Origin: Dictyobacter kobayashii
GTDB lineage: Bacteria > Chloroflexota > Ktedonobacteria > Ktedonobacterales > Ktedonobacteraceae
Assembly (NCBI RefSeq): GCF_003967555.1
Contig: NZ_BIFS01000001.1
Coordinates: 2,542,001-2,606,000, forward strand
Reading direction: 5' to 3'
Length of the DNA: 64,000 nt
This document shows, one piece after another, positions 1 to 8,505 of this stretch. Numbering within the stretch: the first letter of the stretch is position 1; the number at the start of each line of letters is the position of its first letter. The position numbers and the translations under genes are program-made. The notes beneath the pieces are model-generated. The model was not told the DNA's origin, made no database searches, and worked only from the letters and a program-made list of their open reading frames with translations.

Positions 1-2
1 CT

Positions 3-1301
3 GCTAGACAAACGGCTCGTTTAGGCGCCATCCTGGAGAGTATTGCCGTCGTCCTCAGTGGACAGGCTGGTTCGCGCTTGGCCGAGCAATTATCCATGCC
101 AGTGAGTGCAGATGCTCTCCTACGGCGAGCCAAAAAAGCTCGATCGACATCTCCTCTGACTCCAAGGTATGTAGGCGTCGATGATTTTGCGTTTCGACGT
201 GAGCGGACCTATGGAACCATTCTCGTTGATTTAGAGACACACCACCCAATTGATCTGCTAGAGGATCGCAGCTCAGAAACCCTTGCAGCATGGCTTAGAC
301 TGCATCCTGGCATCGAAATCATCAGTCGAGATCGTTCGACGGAATATCTACGTGGTGCCACGGAAGGAGCTCCACAGGCCCAACAAGTCCTTGATCGTTG
401 GCATGTCGTAAAAAACCTTCGGGAAGCCGTTGAGCGGTTTCTCAACCGGATTCAGAAACAACAGCATGCTCATCCGAATACCCATCAAGAGGTATTTCCC
501 CGCCAAAAACGGACCAAAGGTGAACAAGAGCGTTCTGAAGGATCACGGCGTCGCCGCTTGGCCCTCTATCATCAGGTCATTGACCTACACAAACAAGGGG
601 GAAGTATTCTGGGTATTGCTCGCCAACTCAACATCAGTCGCCAAACCGTACGGAAATTTGTGCAAGCGCCTGATTTCCCTGAATTTCAAAGAGTTCCTCG
701 TACGAAGAGTGCTATTGATGCGTTTCGACCCTATCTGTCTAAGCGTTGGCAAGAAGGATGTCATCAGAGCAGGCAGTTATGGCAGGAATTGCAAGAACGT
801 GGGTTTACTGGCAGTCACATGATGGTATACCGATGGGTTCAACTTCAAAAAGACGCTGGTGCTCAGCCTCTTGACCCAATCCATACTCCGGCGAGAGCAC
901 CGGTAAAAGATATGGCACCACGTCATCTGGCTTGGGTGTTTCTCCGTGACGTTAAACGCTTAGAAAAACAAGAGCTGCAGGCACTTGCTCACATCCGTCA
1001 AGAGGAGCATGCCGATATGGTCTACAGATTCACCCAGCAGTTTGTGGCGATGGTCAAAGAACGAAATGCGAGGCCGCTGGATACCTGGCTAGAAGCGTGT
1101 CAGATGAGCGGAATCAGCGAACTGGCAACCTTTGCTCAAGGATTGAACAAAGAAGTTTCAGCACTTCGAGCGGCGTTAACGCTCCCCTACAGCAATGGGC
1201 CAGTGGAGGGAAAGATCAATAAGCTGAAGTATATCAAGCGTTCCATGTATGGTCGAGGGGGCTTCCCATTATTGCGCCAACGTGTTTTGAAGTCAGCATA
1301 A
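3..1301 (+). CDS. ISL3-family transposase (5' end outside window)
   Basis: DDE transposase of an ISL3-type insertion sequence; it would catalyse excision and insertion of the element it lies in. The frame is open from base 3, so the N-terminal zinc-finger part lies upstream; 432 residues are visible. The YVGVDDFAFRR segment near the front and the DRWHVVKNLREA block match the ISL3 catalytic core. A HTH-like stretch (GIARQLNISRQTVRKF) sits mid-protein and the end has the typical SNGPVEGKINKLK motif with the last acidic residue. The gene ends 26 bp before the predicted right terminus of the element. It appears intact as far as visible. Family assignment is by recognised motifs. Confidence 0.9.
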   Translation, partial: ARQTARLGAILESIAVVLSGQAGSRLAEQLSMPVSADALLRRAKKARSTSPLTPRYVGVDDFAFRRERTYGTILVDLETHHPIDLLEDRSSETLAAWLRLHPGIEIISRDRSTEYLRGATEGAPQAQQVLDRWHVVKNLREAVERFLNRIQKQQHAHPNTHQEVFPRQKRTKGEQERSEGSRRRRLALYHQVIDLHKQGGSILGIARQLNISRQTVRKFVQAPDFPEFQRVPRTKSAIDAFRPYLSKRWQEGCHQSRQLWQELQERGFTGSHMMVYRWVQLQKDAGAQPLDPIHTPARAPVKDMAPRHLAWVFLRDVKRLEKQELQALAHIRQEEHADMVYRFTQQFVAMVKERNARPLDTWLEACQMSGISELATFAQGLNKEVSALRAALTLPYSNGPVEGKINKLKYIKRSMYGRGGFPLLRQRVLKSA

Positions 1302-1306
1302 ACTAG

Positions 1307-1327
1307 CACGGAAAGTGCGGAAGAGCC
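1307..1327 (+). repeat. Predicted right terminal inverted repeat of the ISL3 element
   Basis: About 21 bp reading CACGGAAAG...GAAGAGCC, starting 6 bp after the transposase stop codon. The match is to the general ISL3 end pattern; the partner repeat is outside the window. Confidence 0.6.
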
Positions 1328-1338
1328 AAAGTACTTGA

Positions 1339-2226
1339 CAGACTCCGTTCTGGACCAAACAGAGTCAGAAACCACGATCCAACCCTCATCATATCCTCCC
1401 ATGCCCGGTCTCATTTATCAGAGGCCGCCGTCACCGCGTCGATGTTCCCTATGCATTGCCCAAGGATGAACTTGAGGAAAAACGTCTCAATTTTCAACAC
1501 TATGCACTCCACAAATTGCTGGGAGGAAACTATTATGCTCCCATCGATCACACAGTGGAGAGGATTCTCGATGTTGGAACAGGGACAGCACAATGGGCAT
1601 ATGAGCTCGCACGCCAATTTCCGCATGCGCAGGTGTGTGGTCTTGATCTTGAACAACCACGGGGAACCAGCTTTCTTGCGCCGGGTAATTATTCGTTTGT
1701 GCGAGGAAATATCCTGGAGCCACTGCCATTTCCTGATAACATCTTTGATTTTGTGCATCAACGACTCCTCATCAGCTCCATCCCAACCGCACTCTGGTCT
1801 GCCGTTTTGCAGGAACTCATCCGTGTCACTCGGCCAGGTGGCTATATCGAACTGGCAGAAGCCGGAAATTGCTATCACCATGTCGGCGTACACACCTACA
1901 CCTTTCTTCAGTGGGGCCAGGCAGCGAGCACCAAAAAAGGCATTGATCTGGCATCAGTGAAACATCTCGGTGAGCTGTTGACCAGAGCTAAATTAGCACA
2001 GGTCAAAACTCGAGTAATTCAACTCCCTGTTGGTTCCTGGGGCGGCAAAAGCGGAGCATTATACGCCAAAGATATGTATGCCGCCTTCCAGGGACTCAAA
2101 AACTTTTTTTGTCTGGTTGGTGACGTTGATCCAAACAAGTTTGATACCATCCTCTCTGCATTACCGCAAGAATGGGAAAGCCACCATACGACACATGAAT
2201 TCTATATTGCCTACGGGCAAAAATAG
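1339..2226 (+). pseudogene. SAM-dependent methyltransferase, 5' end lost at IS insertion
   Basis: Class I SAM-dependent methyltransferase. Motif I is VGTGTAQWAYELA, the acidic end of strand 2 is CGLDLEQP, and RVTRPGGYIELAEAG is the post-motif III block; the substrate is unknown. The frame is open from 1339 but has no ATG before the conserved part. Family-like residues (RGRRHRVDVPYALPKDE) are readable from about 1420, upstream of the first possible start (TTG at 1456). The protein therefore lost its normal N-terminus, most simply when the ISL3 element landed 12 bp upstream of the open frame. A weak TTG start could still give a 256-residue product lacking only the N-terminal cap. Confidence 0.7.
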
Positions 2227-2358
2227 CAGAACGATGAAAGCTCACCTATTGTACAGAGAGCATTCAGCGTAGATGAAAGATCACTCAGAGGAAGCTGAAC
2301 ACAGACAATACAAGTGAGCAGAAAGAAGCAGAACATGTTCATGCTGGAGGGAAACACA

Positions 2359-2586
2359 ATGTCTGGGCCGAAATACTCATTGCTGACATTACGCATGGTG
2401 AAATATGAATTTAGCCTTCCTGAAATGGCCAGCAGAGCACAGACGACAGAGGCAATTGTGTATCACGCACTGATAAAGCGGCCGATCCCGAGAACAGACG
2501 CCAAACGCATTCTCGACGCCTTTTCGGAAATGACAGGAGAGACCTACACCCTGGAAAACGTAGATCTACCAATCTATGACGATTAA
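2359..2586 (+). CDS. Small HTH (XRE-like) DNA-binding protein
   Basis: 75 residues. A helix-turn-helix reading is plausible: LPEMASRAQTTEAIVYHALIKR followed by RILDAFSEMTGETYTLENV, the layout of small Cro/CI-like regulators. The ATG at 2359 is chosen because GGAGG lies 8 bp upstream; an earlier in-frame start at 2314 has no such site. It stands alone between the damaged methyltransferase and a broken integrase, so it is probably a mobile-element remnant regulator. The target is unknown. Confidence 0.6.
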   Translation: MSGPKYSLLTLRMVKYEFSLPEMASRAQTTEAIVYHALIKRPIPRTDAKRILDAFSEMTGETYTLENVDLPIYDD

Positions 2587-2795
2587 AACCTGGATAGCAT
2601 CACCCTATTGATAGCGATAAGACACACAGCATACAAATGCGCTCTTTCGTGCATTGAGAGAGAACATAGAATCCCTCAGATCCAAATAGAGGCCTGATTT
2701 ATGATTCGCCATAGACATTGCTAAGCGAGCAAAAACGACGCTGATAGTCTACCGATCTGCCTATTCGCATGCGTTTTTTCCAGGCAGCACTCTTC

Positions 2796-3673
2796 TCAGC
2801 GAAGATAATGCCTGGTCACAATACTTTTCCGGTTATGACCGAGAGCACGTGATACTGTCAGCGTCGCCTGCGCATCATAATCGCCAGGCTTAAACTCCCT
2901 TGCCCATCAGGTAACGTCCTTCCTGGTGCATGTTGCCTATATCTCGCCTGTGCTGAGGCACGTCGATAGCTTTGTACATCCATATTTTTCGGCATGTGCT
3001 CAAAGACATGCTCATGTGGGGCTCTTCCCTCTATTATCGCCAGGATGTCCTGTTCATACCCTGCAAGCACCGGCACATTGCGTGCTTTCCCACCTTTTCC
3101 ATTTCTGACATGCACTATTACGCGCCCATCAGGCTGTGCAATGATCTCATCTACATGAACATCGCGCATCTCTGCAAAGCGTAGCCCTGTCGCCTGGGCA
3201 AATAGGATATGCGCTGGCCAATGTTGCGGTTGAAAGTGGTCGTCCTGCTTTACGGAGACACGTGATCGCTTGATGTCTGTCCGTTTCCGTTTCGGGAGGA
3301 TCACTGATTCTGCGACCTTCCAGCCAAAGTACAGCCGCAACGCCGAGCGTACCGTTTGCAACGTATACGGACTCTTTTCCTGTTCAATACCTTCCTGGAG
3401 ATACCGGCTCACTAATTCGTCTGCATGGGTATCCAGCTCCTCAGGTCGCTTCACCTGGTAGTTCGCCATAGCCCAATTTGCGAAAGCCAGAATATGCTGC
3501 TGATAGACTTTGCGGGTCGTATGTGAATAAATCATGCCAGTCGAACCATTCCAGTTCACCTCGTCCAGTTCCGCACGGATCCTCTGTTTGGCCTGATGAC
3601 GACTTTTCCCGATCGCCATCAGGCTATCCAGCCGTTTGAGCACAAAGTAAATGAGGCCAGGATATCTTCCCAT
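2796..3673 (-). pseudogene. Tyrosine recombinase (integrase), frameshifted
   Basis: Phage-type integrase. The start is ATG at 3673, with GGAGGG 8 bp upstream; the longer open frame to 3787 adds an unlikely hydrophobic leader. An N-terminal core-binding domain is followed by the catalytic domain with ATGLRFAEM (first Arg) and NGKGGKARNVPV. The frame stops early at 2858. In the -1 frame the missing end is readable: GDYDAQATLTVSRALGHNRK followed by a TRHYLR end, which supplies the GH box and the nucleophilic Tyr, ending at 2796. A single-base change near 2890 separates the two parts. The restored protein would be about 290 residues. No canonical slippery heptamer is seen, so this is taken as a broken gene or a base error, not programmed frameshifting. 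Confidence 0.8.
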
Positions 3674-4046
3674 AGTGCATTCCCTCCTTGTCCGCGCATT
3701 AATAAACAAAATCGATGTAATCACCTGGAGACACAATACTAACGTGACAATAATCGCGGTAAGGATTCCTGCGAGGGCTCTCTTCACCTCCTGATGCGCC
3801 CTTGAAACATCTCTTAGAAAATCAGCGCAAGCTGTTTATATCCCCAATAAATTGGGAACCTGGAGATAGGATCACAGCAGTCCAGAAGCAGAGTTATAAA
3901 CTGTGTGATCCGAGGAACGCGCTCCGGGAACAATAGGAGCTTCTCAGTTTGGGTAGCAAGACAAGCTCGACCGAACAATTCACGTCAATTGACAATGAAA
4001 CGTGGGAGCGAATTGACGAATACCACAGGACGAGAAATCCTTCAGA

Positions 4047-4073
4047 AATTGTTGTGACAAAATCACAACAATT
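4047..4073. repeat. Perfect inverted repeat, 11-bp arms
   Basis: Arms AATTGTTGTGA and TCACAACAATT flank the 5-base spacer CAAAA. There is no T-run on either side, so it looks more like a protein-binding dyad than a terminator. About 60 bp upstream is a smaller palindrome, GTCAATTGAC, followed by a related GAATTGACG. Confidence 0.6.
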
Positions 4074-4373
4074 CGGTTCTGTGTGGAAACTCCATTGCAA
4101 GGGAGTAACCAATCTTCACACACTGCAAGCATAGCGAACCAGGAGAGGCAGCGCAGGGGGAGCAACACCGTAGGCAAGGAGGAGGCTATGTGTTCCTGCT
4201 ACTGCTCAAAGATGAGGCATAAAAAAAGATGAAGGAAAAACATGCAGGCAATCTACACATTGGTATAATGTGCATCTTTTACCCACCTACGCCACCCTAC
4301 GTCGTCCTGCCTCTCCCTACTTCAGTGCCACAGCAACTCATGATAAGGGGGTATGCACAGCTATACAGCCATC

Positions 4374-4495
4374 GTACGGCACTCACTCGTACAAATCCAT
4401 TGTACAAGCGGATAAAACGGTACAGAACCCCTATTTCTGCGTCTGGATAGCTGCTGTACGGCAGAAGAATGTACCTGGTCAGCAAAACGCTGTAC
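4374..4495. repeat. Cluster of seven GTAC motifs
   Basis: GTAC occurs at 4374, 4389, 4402, 4420, 4456, 4471 and 4492, mostly as TGTAC or CGTAC and often followed by A or G. That is seven in 122 bp, where well under one is expected. Spacings are 13-21 bp apart from one gap of 36. The cluster lies about 200 bp before the excisionase-like gene. It could be arm-type sites for the excisionase or integrase, or iterons. Confidence 0.45.
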
Positions 4496-4691
4496 TTTCG
4501 TTTTGAGCATACACTTATCGCCTCATTTCTGCAGACATCCCGTCACCTACGTCTCCACTCCCGGTGATCTACCATCGCCATTGCCCCTTCGCTCGCAGCA
4601 TGGAAATACTACAGTATCAAGAGGTACCCGGATAAGAAGCACCATGTCGCTACCATCACAGAATCTCAATCAACCGATGAAAGGATGCTCT

Positions 4692-4898
4692 ATGCAAACG
4701 CCAACCGAATCACAGTTACCGCCAGCTCTCTTAACTATTCCGCAGGTGGCTGAATACCTGGGAGTTTGCCGTGCACATGTCTATTCGCTTATTCACCAGG
4801 GTCTTCCAGTTATTCACCTTGGACGCCGTGTGTTCGTCCACCCAACCTCATTACAACGTTGGCTGATGGAGCAGGAACATATATCGCGTGATGCATAG
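4692..4898 (+). CDS. Excisionase-like HTH protein (MerR-type fold)
   Basis: 68 residues. LLTIPQVAEYLGVCRAHVYSLIHQ followed by a LGRRVFVHPTSLQRWL wing is the helix-turn-helix 17/excisionase pattern. The ATG at 4692 is chosen because AAAGGA lies just upstream; upstream in-frame starts lack a site and add low-complexity residues. It is followed 87 bp later by a full-length integrase on the same strand, so the likely role is directionality factor for that recombinase. A role as a repressor of the integrase is also possible. Confidence 0.75.
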   Translation: MQTPTESQLPPALLTIPQVAEYLGVCRAHVYSLIHQGLPVIHLGRRVFVHPTSLQRWLMEQEHISRDA

Positions 4899-4985
4899 TA
4901 CAGGACGTCCAGCAGGATGGTGAGGCATAGACTTCGCCATCCTGCTGGAAAACAACATACCACCAGAAGAAGAATGGATAGAACC

Positions 4986-6119
4986 ATGGGAAAGCGACGA
5001 GCAAACGGAGAAGGCAGCATCTACCAGCGTAAAGATGGACGCTGGGTCGCCTCTATCTTCCTGGACAATGGCAAACGGAAGTCTATCTATTGCAAAACCC
5101 AAAAGGAGGCCATGAAAGCAGCACGGCAAATACATCAGCAAAAAGATCAAGGTATGTTTCTCTTCAACGAAGACCAGATACTCAACGACTTCTTAACCGT
5201 CTGGCTACGTGATACCGTCAAAAATACGGTTCGAGAACGCACCTATGGACGCTATCGAGAAATTGTCACGTTGCATGTTCTGCCAACCCTGGGAAAGGTC
5301 AAACTCCAGAGGCTCACGCCTCAACACCTACAGCTGCTCTATAACCAGAAACTGGAGGAAGGATATGCACCACAGACAGTGAAACATATTCATCGTGTTC
5401 TCCACAAAGCCCTTGGCGATGCACTCAAATGGCAACTGGTTATACGCAATGTCTGCGATGCCGTCACCGCTCCTCGCGTTCCTCGCAAAGAAATGCAGGC
5501 TCTCTCAGGAGAGCAGGCTCGCCAGTTTCTGGATGCGGCGAAAGGTGATCCGCTGGAAACGCTCTATGTCCTGGCGCTCACAACTGGGATGCGACAAGGT
5601 GAGTTATTAGCACTCAAGTGGGAAGACGTGGACCTGGCCATCGGAACGTTACAGGTCAAACGAACCATCACACGCTTAGTAAACAAAGGCTTCACTGTTT
5701 CGGAACCCAAGACCGCCAGGAGCCGCAGGCACATTCACCTCACACAAATGGCTGTTGAGTCTTTACAACAGCACCGCATACGCCAGCAAAAAGCCAGACT
5801 CGTTGCAGGTCCCGCATGGAGCGAGCAAGGCTGGATCTTTTGCAATGCAATTGGAGGGCCGATCGACGTGAGCAACATGATTCGCCGATCATTCCGCCCG
5901 ATCCTGGTCAAAGCAGAGCTGCCCATCATTCGCTTCCACGACTTACGCCACAGCGTCGCCAGCTTATTGTTAGCATCAGGTATCCACGTCAAAATAGTAC
6001 AGGAACTGCTCGGGCATAGCCAGGTGAGCATCACCCTGGACACCTACTCACATGTGCTCCCATCACTCCAAAAAGAAGCAATAGGCAGCCTGGATACACT
6101 TCTGGCCAGATCAAATTAA
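4986..6119 (+). CDS. Tyrosine recombinase / phage integrase, copy 1
   Basis: Site-specific recombinase of 377 residues. An AP2-like arm-binding N-terminus (GEGSIYQRKDGRWVASI) is followed by a core-binding SAM-like domain (LNDFLTVWLRD...) and the catalytic domain. All catalytic residues are visible: Arg in TTGMRQGEL, Lys in TVSEPKT, HDLRH, the LGHSQ box and the nucleophile in DTYSHV. The start is placed at 4986 because the second copy at 12150 aligns from there; an ATG at 4974 with a purine-rich upstream is also possible. The second copy, about 7 kb downstream, is roughly three quarters identical by eye. An excisionase-like gene lies just upstream. Probably active. Confidence 0.92.
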   Translation: MGKRRANGEGSIYQRKDGRWVASIFLDNGKRKSIYCKTQKEAMKAARQIHQQKDQGMFLFNEDQILNDFLTVWLRDTVKNTVRERTYGRYREIVTLHVLPTLGKVKLQRLTPQHLQLLYNQKLEEGYAPQTVKHIHRVLHKALGDALKWQLVIRNVCDAVTAPRVPRKEMQALSGEQARQFLDAAKGDPLETLYVLALTTGMRQGELLALKWEDVDLAIGTLQVKRTITRLVNKGFTVSEPKTARSRRHIHLTQMAVESLQQHRIRQQKARLVAGPAWSEQGWIFCNAIGGPIDVSNMIRRSFRPILVKAELPIIRFHDLRHSVASLLLASGIHVKIVQELLGHSQVSITLDTYSHVLPSLQKEAIGSLDTLLARSN

Positions 6120-6173
6120 GGAGATAGCTCTATCATACAAAAATTTTTTATGTGCGATAGAGAACATATATCA

Positions 6174-6213
6174 ACACAAAAAGTCCTCCAATACTATGGA
6201 GAGCTTTTTGTGT
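6174..6213 (+). terminator. Terminator after integrase copy 1
   Basis: Seventeen-base arms (ACACAAAAAG...CTCCA and TGGAG...CTTTTTGTGT) with two mismatches and a 6-base loop, 54 bp after the integrase stop codon. A/T-rich outer ends allow termination in either direction. Confidence 0.6.
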
Positions 6214-6351
6214 TAAGTATTTACGTTAGGTATGTTCAATTAGACAAGGGTTAAGTCTGACATTCTATTATCCCAGAACGCCTAAGATGCCACGCCAAAT
6301 GAATATCCTCAGCAGCCTCCACTTGTTATAACCAAATTTGAATTTCCAAAA

Positions 6352-6419
6352 TCTTAACCGCCGATTAACTTGACATTCACAGCAGTATGAATTATACTCT
6401 TCTTAACCGCCGATTAACT
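6352..6419 (+). promoter_or_regulatory. Strong sigma-A promoter bracketed by two 19-bp operator-like repeats
   Basis: TTGACA at 6370-6375, a 17-bp spacer and TATACT at 6393-6398 form a near-consensus promoter. An identical 19-mer (TCTTAACCGCCGATTAACT) lies at 6352-6370, ending on the -35 box, and again at 6401-6419, at the start of the transcript. The 19-mer holds a partly palindromic TTAA-N7-TTAA core, so a dimeric repressor could bind both copies and cover the promoter. The next gene, a recombinase-like protein, starts at 6457 with GGAGAG 8 bp upstream. Confidence 0.8.
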
Positions 6420-6456
6420 AGAAAGTGATGTCATTAAGATTGGGAGAGACACGAAT

Positions 6457-7335
6457 ATGGCAGAGGACTCCATACTAGAAAAATACCAAAAAGAGCGGAC
6501 AAAAGAAACGTTGAGAAGACAGCAGCATGATATTTCACTCTTTCAAAATTTCTTACATGAAAAAGGCATTGAAGCTAAAAATATGGCATCAAGCCTGAAT
6601 CCCTGGAAGAATATCTCTTCAAAAATTCTACAAGAATATATACAGTGGCAATTAGAGAAAGGATATGCACTTCAAAGTATTACTATCCATTTAGCAACAG
6701 TCAAGGTATATTGTCGATTAGCATGTAAAGCAGAAATATTGGATTTGGAGACTCTTAAGCAGATCGAGAAAATTAAGGGTTTTCAGAAAGGCAGTAGCAA
6801 TTTCGTAGGACACCGTAAAATCACACGCATCGGGTTAAAAAAAGAAACAGCAGCCAATTTAACAGATAAAGACGTTGATCGACTCAAAAATCAACCAGAC
6901 ACAGTCCAGGGCCACCGGGATTCACTTATCATATGCCTCCTTTTAGATCAGGGCTTAAAGCGTACAGAACTAGCAAATCTACGCCGAGAAGATGTAGATT
7001 TAGCGAATGGCAAAATCACTACATACAAATCTCGCAAGAAGGAGGCAAATATCATTGATTTATCCAAAGATACGCTTAATGCATTAGAGAAGTATCTAGA
7101 ATATTCTCCATCATCAGAATTATTGCTTCATAGCATTCATAAAAGTGGAAAAATGAGAGAAGGAATGAGCGGACGCTCTATCAATGAACGCGTAGGAGAT
7201 TTGGGGAAAAAGATTGGTTTACCTTCATTATCTCTAGAAGATTGCCATCATTATTGGACAACTCATATAAAGGTGGATCAAAAAGCAAATTTTCCTGAAA
7301 ATAATCAACCAAACCAATCTTTCCACTTTGAGTGA
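6457..7335 (+). CDS. Tyrosine recombinase-like protein, catalytically degenerate
   Basis: 292 residues, AT-rich relative to its neighbours. The N-terminal core-binding domain is normal for the family. In the catalytic domain the first Arg block reads LLDQGLKRTEL (Lys where GLR is usual). The HxxR box reads LEDCHHYWTTH, with Glu and His replacing His and Arg. The protein stops before any LGH box or Tyr nucleophile. Recombination activity is unlikely; DNA binding may remain. It is transcribed from a strong promoter flanked by repeats at 6352-6419, so it could act as a repressor or accessory binding protein. A decayed integrase is the plain alternative. Confidence 0.75.
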   Translation: MAEDSILEKYQKERTKETLRRQQHDISLFQNFLHEKGIEAKNMASSLNPWKNISSKILQEYIQWQLEKGYALQSITIHLATVKVYCRLACKAEILDLETLKQIEKIKGFQKGSSNFVGHRKITRIGLKKETAANLTDKDVDRLKNQPDTVQGHRDSLIICLLLDQGLKRTELANLRREDVDLANGKITTYKSRKKEANIIDLSKDTLNALEKYLEYSPSSELLLHSIHKSGKMREGMSGRSINERVGDLGKKIGLPSLSLEDCHHYWTTHIKVDQKANFPENNQPNQSFHFE

Positions 7336-7442
7336 TGATCTTAGTTAAAAGGCTTTTTAGTCGTTCGTTGTTCTTGCTACATCAAACCCGCTAATATCTA
7401 CAGGTTAACAAAAACGTGTCCAGAATTATGTAAGGGGGTAAC

Positions 7443-7742
7443 ATGTCATCACATCAACAGTACGATAACTCAAATAACGATACACCACAAGATGGTACTT
7501 CCCATAAACGCGTAGCCTTTTGGAGCTCGGGATTAGCCATGTTCCTGATAATCTGTGCAGTAGTACTTTTTTTCTGCCTGTTTTTTTCAACAGAAAAATT
7601 TCTAGCGATTTCTGGCATAATTATTGCGTTCTTTCTTGTGGTCAGTGGATATCAGCTCGTACAAGATAATAAATTAAGCCAGAAAAGCTATATACAACTA
7701 ATAAAAGGGATCATCAAACATCATTCGAAAAAGAGAACTTGA
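7443..7742 (+). CDS. Small two-TM membrane protein, unknown function
   Basis: 99 residues. A polar N-terminus of about 28 residues is followed by two hydrophobic segments (about 29-48 and 54-72) and a Lys/His-rich tail (IIKHHSKKRT). The ATG has AAGGGGG 5 bp upstream. It lies 107 bp after the degenerate recombinase on the same strand and may share its transcript. I do not recognise a family. Confidence 0.6.
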   Translation: MSSHQQYDNSNNDTPQDGTSHKRVAFWSSGLAMFLIICAVVLFFCLFFSTEKFLAISGIIIAFFLVVSGYQLVQDNKLSQKSYIQLIKGIIKHHSKKRT

Positions 7743-7756
7743 AAAAATCACAACGA

Positions 7757-8086
7757 TCATTTTGAAGAGCGCCGTAGGTTGTTATCATCATGGATAAGTC
7801 TTTTCTGTAACTCAGTACCACTATCAGGGCGATGCACAACCAGGCCATTTCTTTCAGTGTATTCGCCCGCTACAAGCGCGCCTGGTTGGCAGCAATACTC
7901 CTGGAATGCAGGGCAATTTTGTAAGCGGTAGTGCTCTAACGGGTCCAGGTTGAGCGGCTGCTTTTGCGACATGTAATGATAACCATCATTCACAACGCTT
8001 AAAATATCGTAGTGCTTCTCAGCATTTCTTTGCATTGCTACAAGGCCAATGGCCACCACATAGACCACCACTGTTTCCAATACCAC
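7757..8086 (-). CDS. Hypothetical protein, possibly the 3' half of the overlapping gene
   Basis: 109 residues starting with a hydrophobic stretch (LETVVVYVVAIGLVAM) and continuing with a soluble Cys-containing part (NCPAFQEYCCQPG). Its first 49 bases overlap the end of the upstream frame (8038-8505) in another reading frame. The upstream frame ends in an aromatic, unlikely tail (WYWKQWWSMWWPLAL). One base change would join both into a protein with a winged-helix-like N-terminus, two TM helices and this domain. Two overlapping genes with coupled translation cannot be excluded. Confidence 0.45.
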   Translation of the reverse strand: MVLETVVVYVVAIGLVAMQRNAEKHYDILSVVNDGYHYMSQKQPLNLDPLEHYRLQNCPAFQEYCCQPGALVAGEYTERNGLVVHRPDSGTELQKRLIHDDNNLRRSSK

Positions 8087-8505
8087 AGATTAAGTTCATA
8101 CCGCCAACGATACGAGATCTTATAGAAAGCGGCAATGATAATGAGCACTGCAATAATGATAAGATAACCAGTAGTATCAAAGGCTGTTAATGGCTGTTCT
8201 ACGTTGACAGCATGAGAACGTGATGGCGGCTCAGGAAAATCGATCCCTTGACTTAGCTGTCTGATAAAGAAAGTTTTGCTATGATTATGAAGAGCACTGG
8301 TACAGCGATAGGTACCATTCCCAGCAGGTTCGATAAACCACTTTCTCCATTTCATACGGATATAGCGGCTAACTACAGAGTCCTTATACCCTGTCGATTG
8401 GACAATGTCTTCTATGGTAAAAGATGTGTTAGAAGCTTCCATGGTTACGAAAAAGTTATACGCGTTCTCTGCTTTGCGTAGATAAAATGGAATTGGTTTT
8501 TGCAT
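8038..8505 (-). CDS. HTH-like protein with C-terminal membrane helix
   Basis: 155 residues. The front (AYNFFVTMEASNTSFTIEDI followed by STGYKDSVVSRYIRMKW) has the layout of a winged-helix domain in which helix 3 is KDSVVSRYIR. A linker leads to one TM helix (TGYLIIIAVLIIIAAFYKI). The last 15 residues are very Trp-rich and probably out of the original frame (see the gene at 7757). This could be a membrane-linked regulator; its function is unknown. Confidence 0.5.
   Translation of the reverse strand: MQKPIPFYLRKAENAYNFFVTMEASNTSFTIEDIVQSTGYKDSVVSRYIRMKWRKWFIEPAGNGTYRCTSALHNHSKTFFIRQLSQGIDFPEPPSRSHAVNVEQPLTAFDTTGYLIIIAVLIIIAAFYKISYRWRYELNLWYWKQWWSMWWPLAL

Larger units (their letters stand above)
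1..1327 (+). mobile_element. Right part of an ISL3-family insertion sequence
   Basis: The transposase is followed by a short sequence ending in GGAAGAGCC at 1319-1327. Its reverse complement starts GGCTCTTCC, the usual terminus of ISL3 elements. The left end is outside the window. The bases that follow (1328-1335, AAAGTACT) would be one copy of the 8-bp target duplication; the other copy cannot be seen. The element lies immediately upstream of a methyltransferase frame that has no start codon. Confidence 0.75.
3674..4691. other. About 1 kb without a confident gene
   Basis: It contains a perfect 11-bp inverted repeat (4047-4073) and a cluster of GTAC motifs (4374-4495). A 61-codon frame starting with TTG at 3949, with AGGAG 9 bp upstream, ends at 4134; it runs through the inverted repeat and resembles nothing I recognise, so it is not called. 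The stretch probably holds regulatory and recombination sites of the neighbouring integrases. Confidence 0.5.

Noticed and set aside
2858..2900. Programmed frameshift in the integrase
   Set aside because: No slippery heptamer or downstream structure is apparent, so a broken gene or a base error is simpler.
3949..4134. 61-codon plus-strand frame with AGGAG before a TTG
   Set aside because: It runs through a perfect inverted repeat and matches nothing I recognise.
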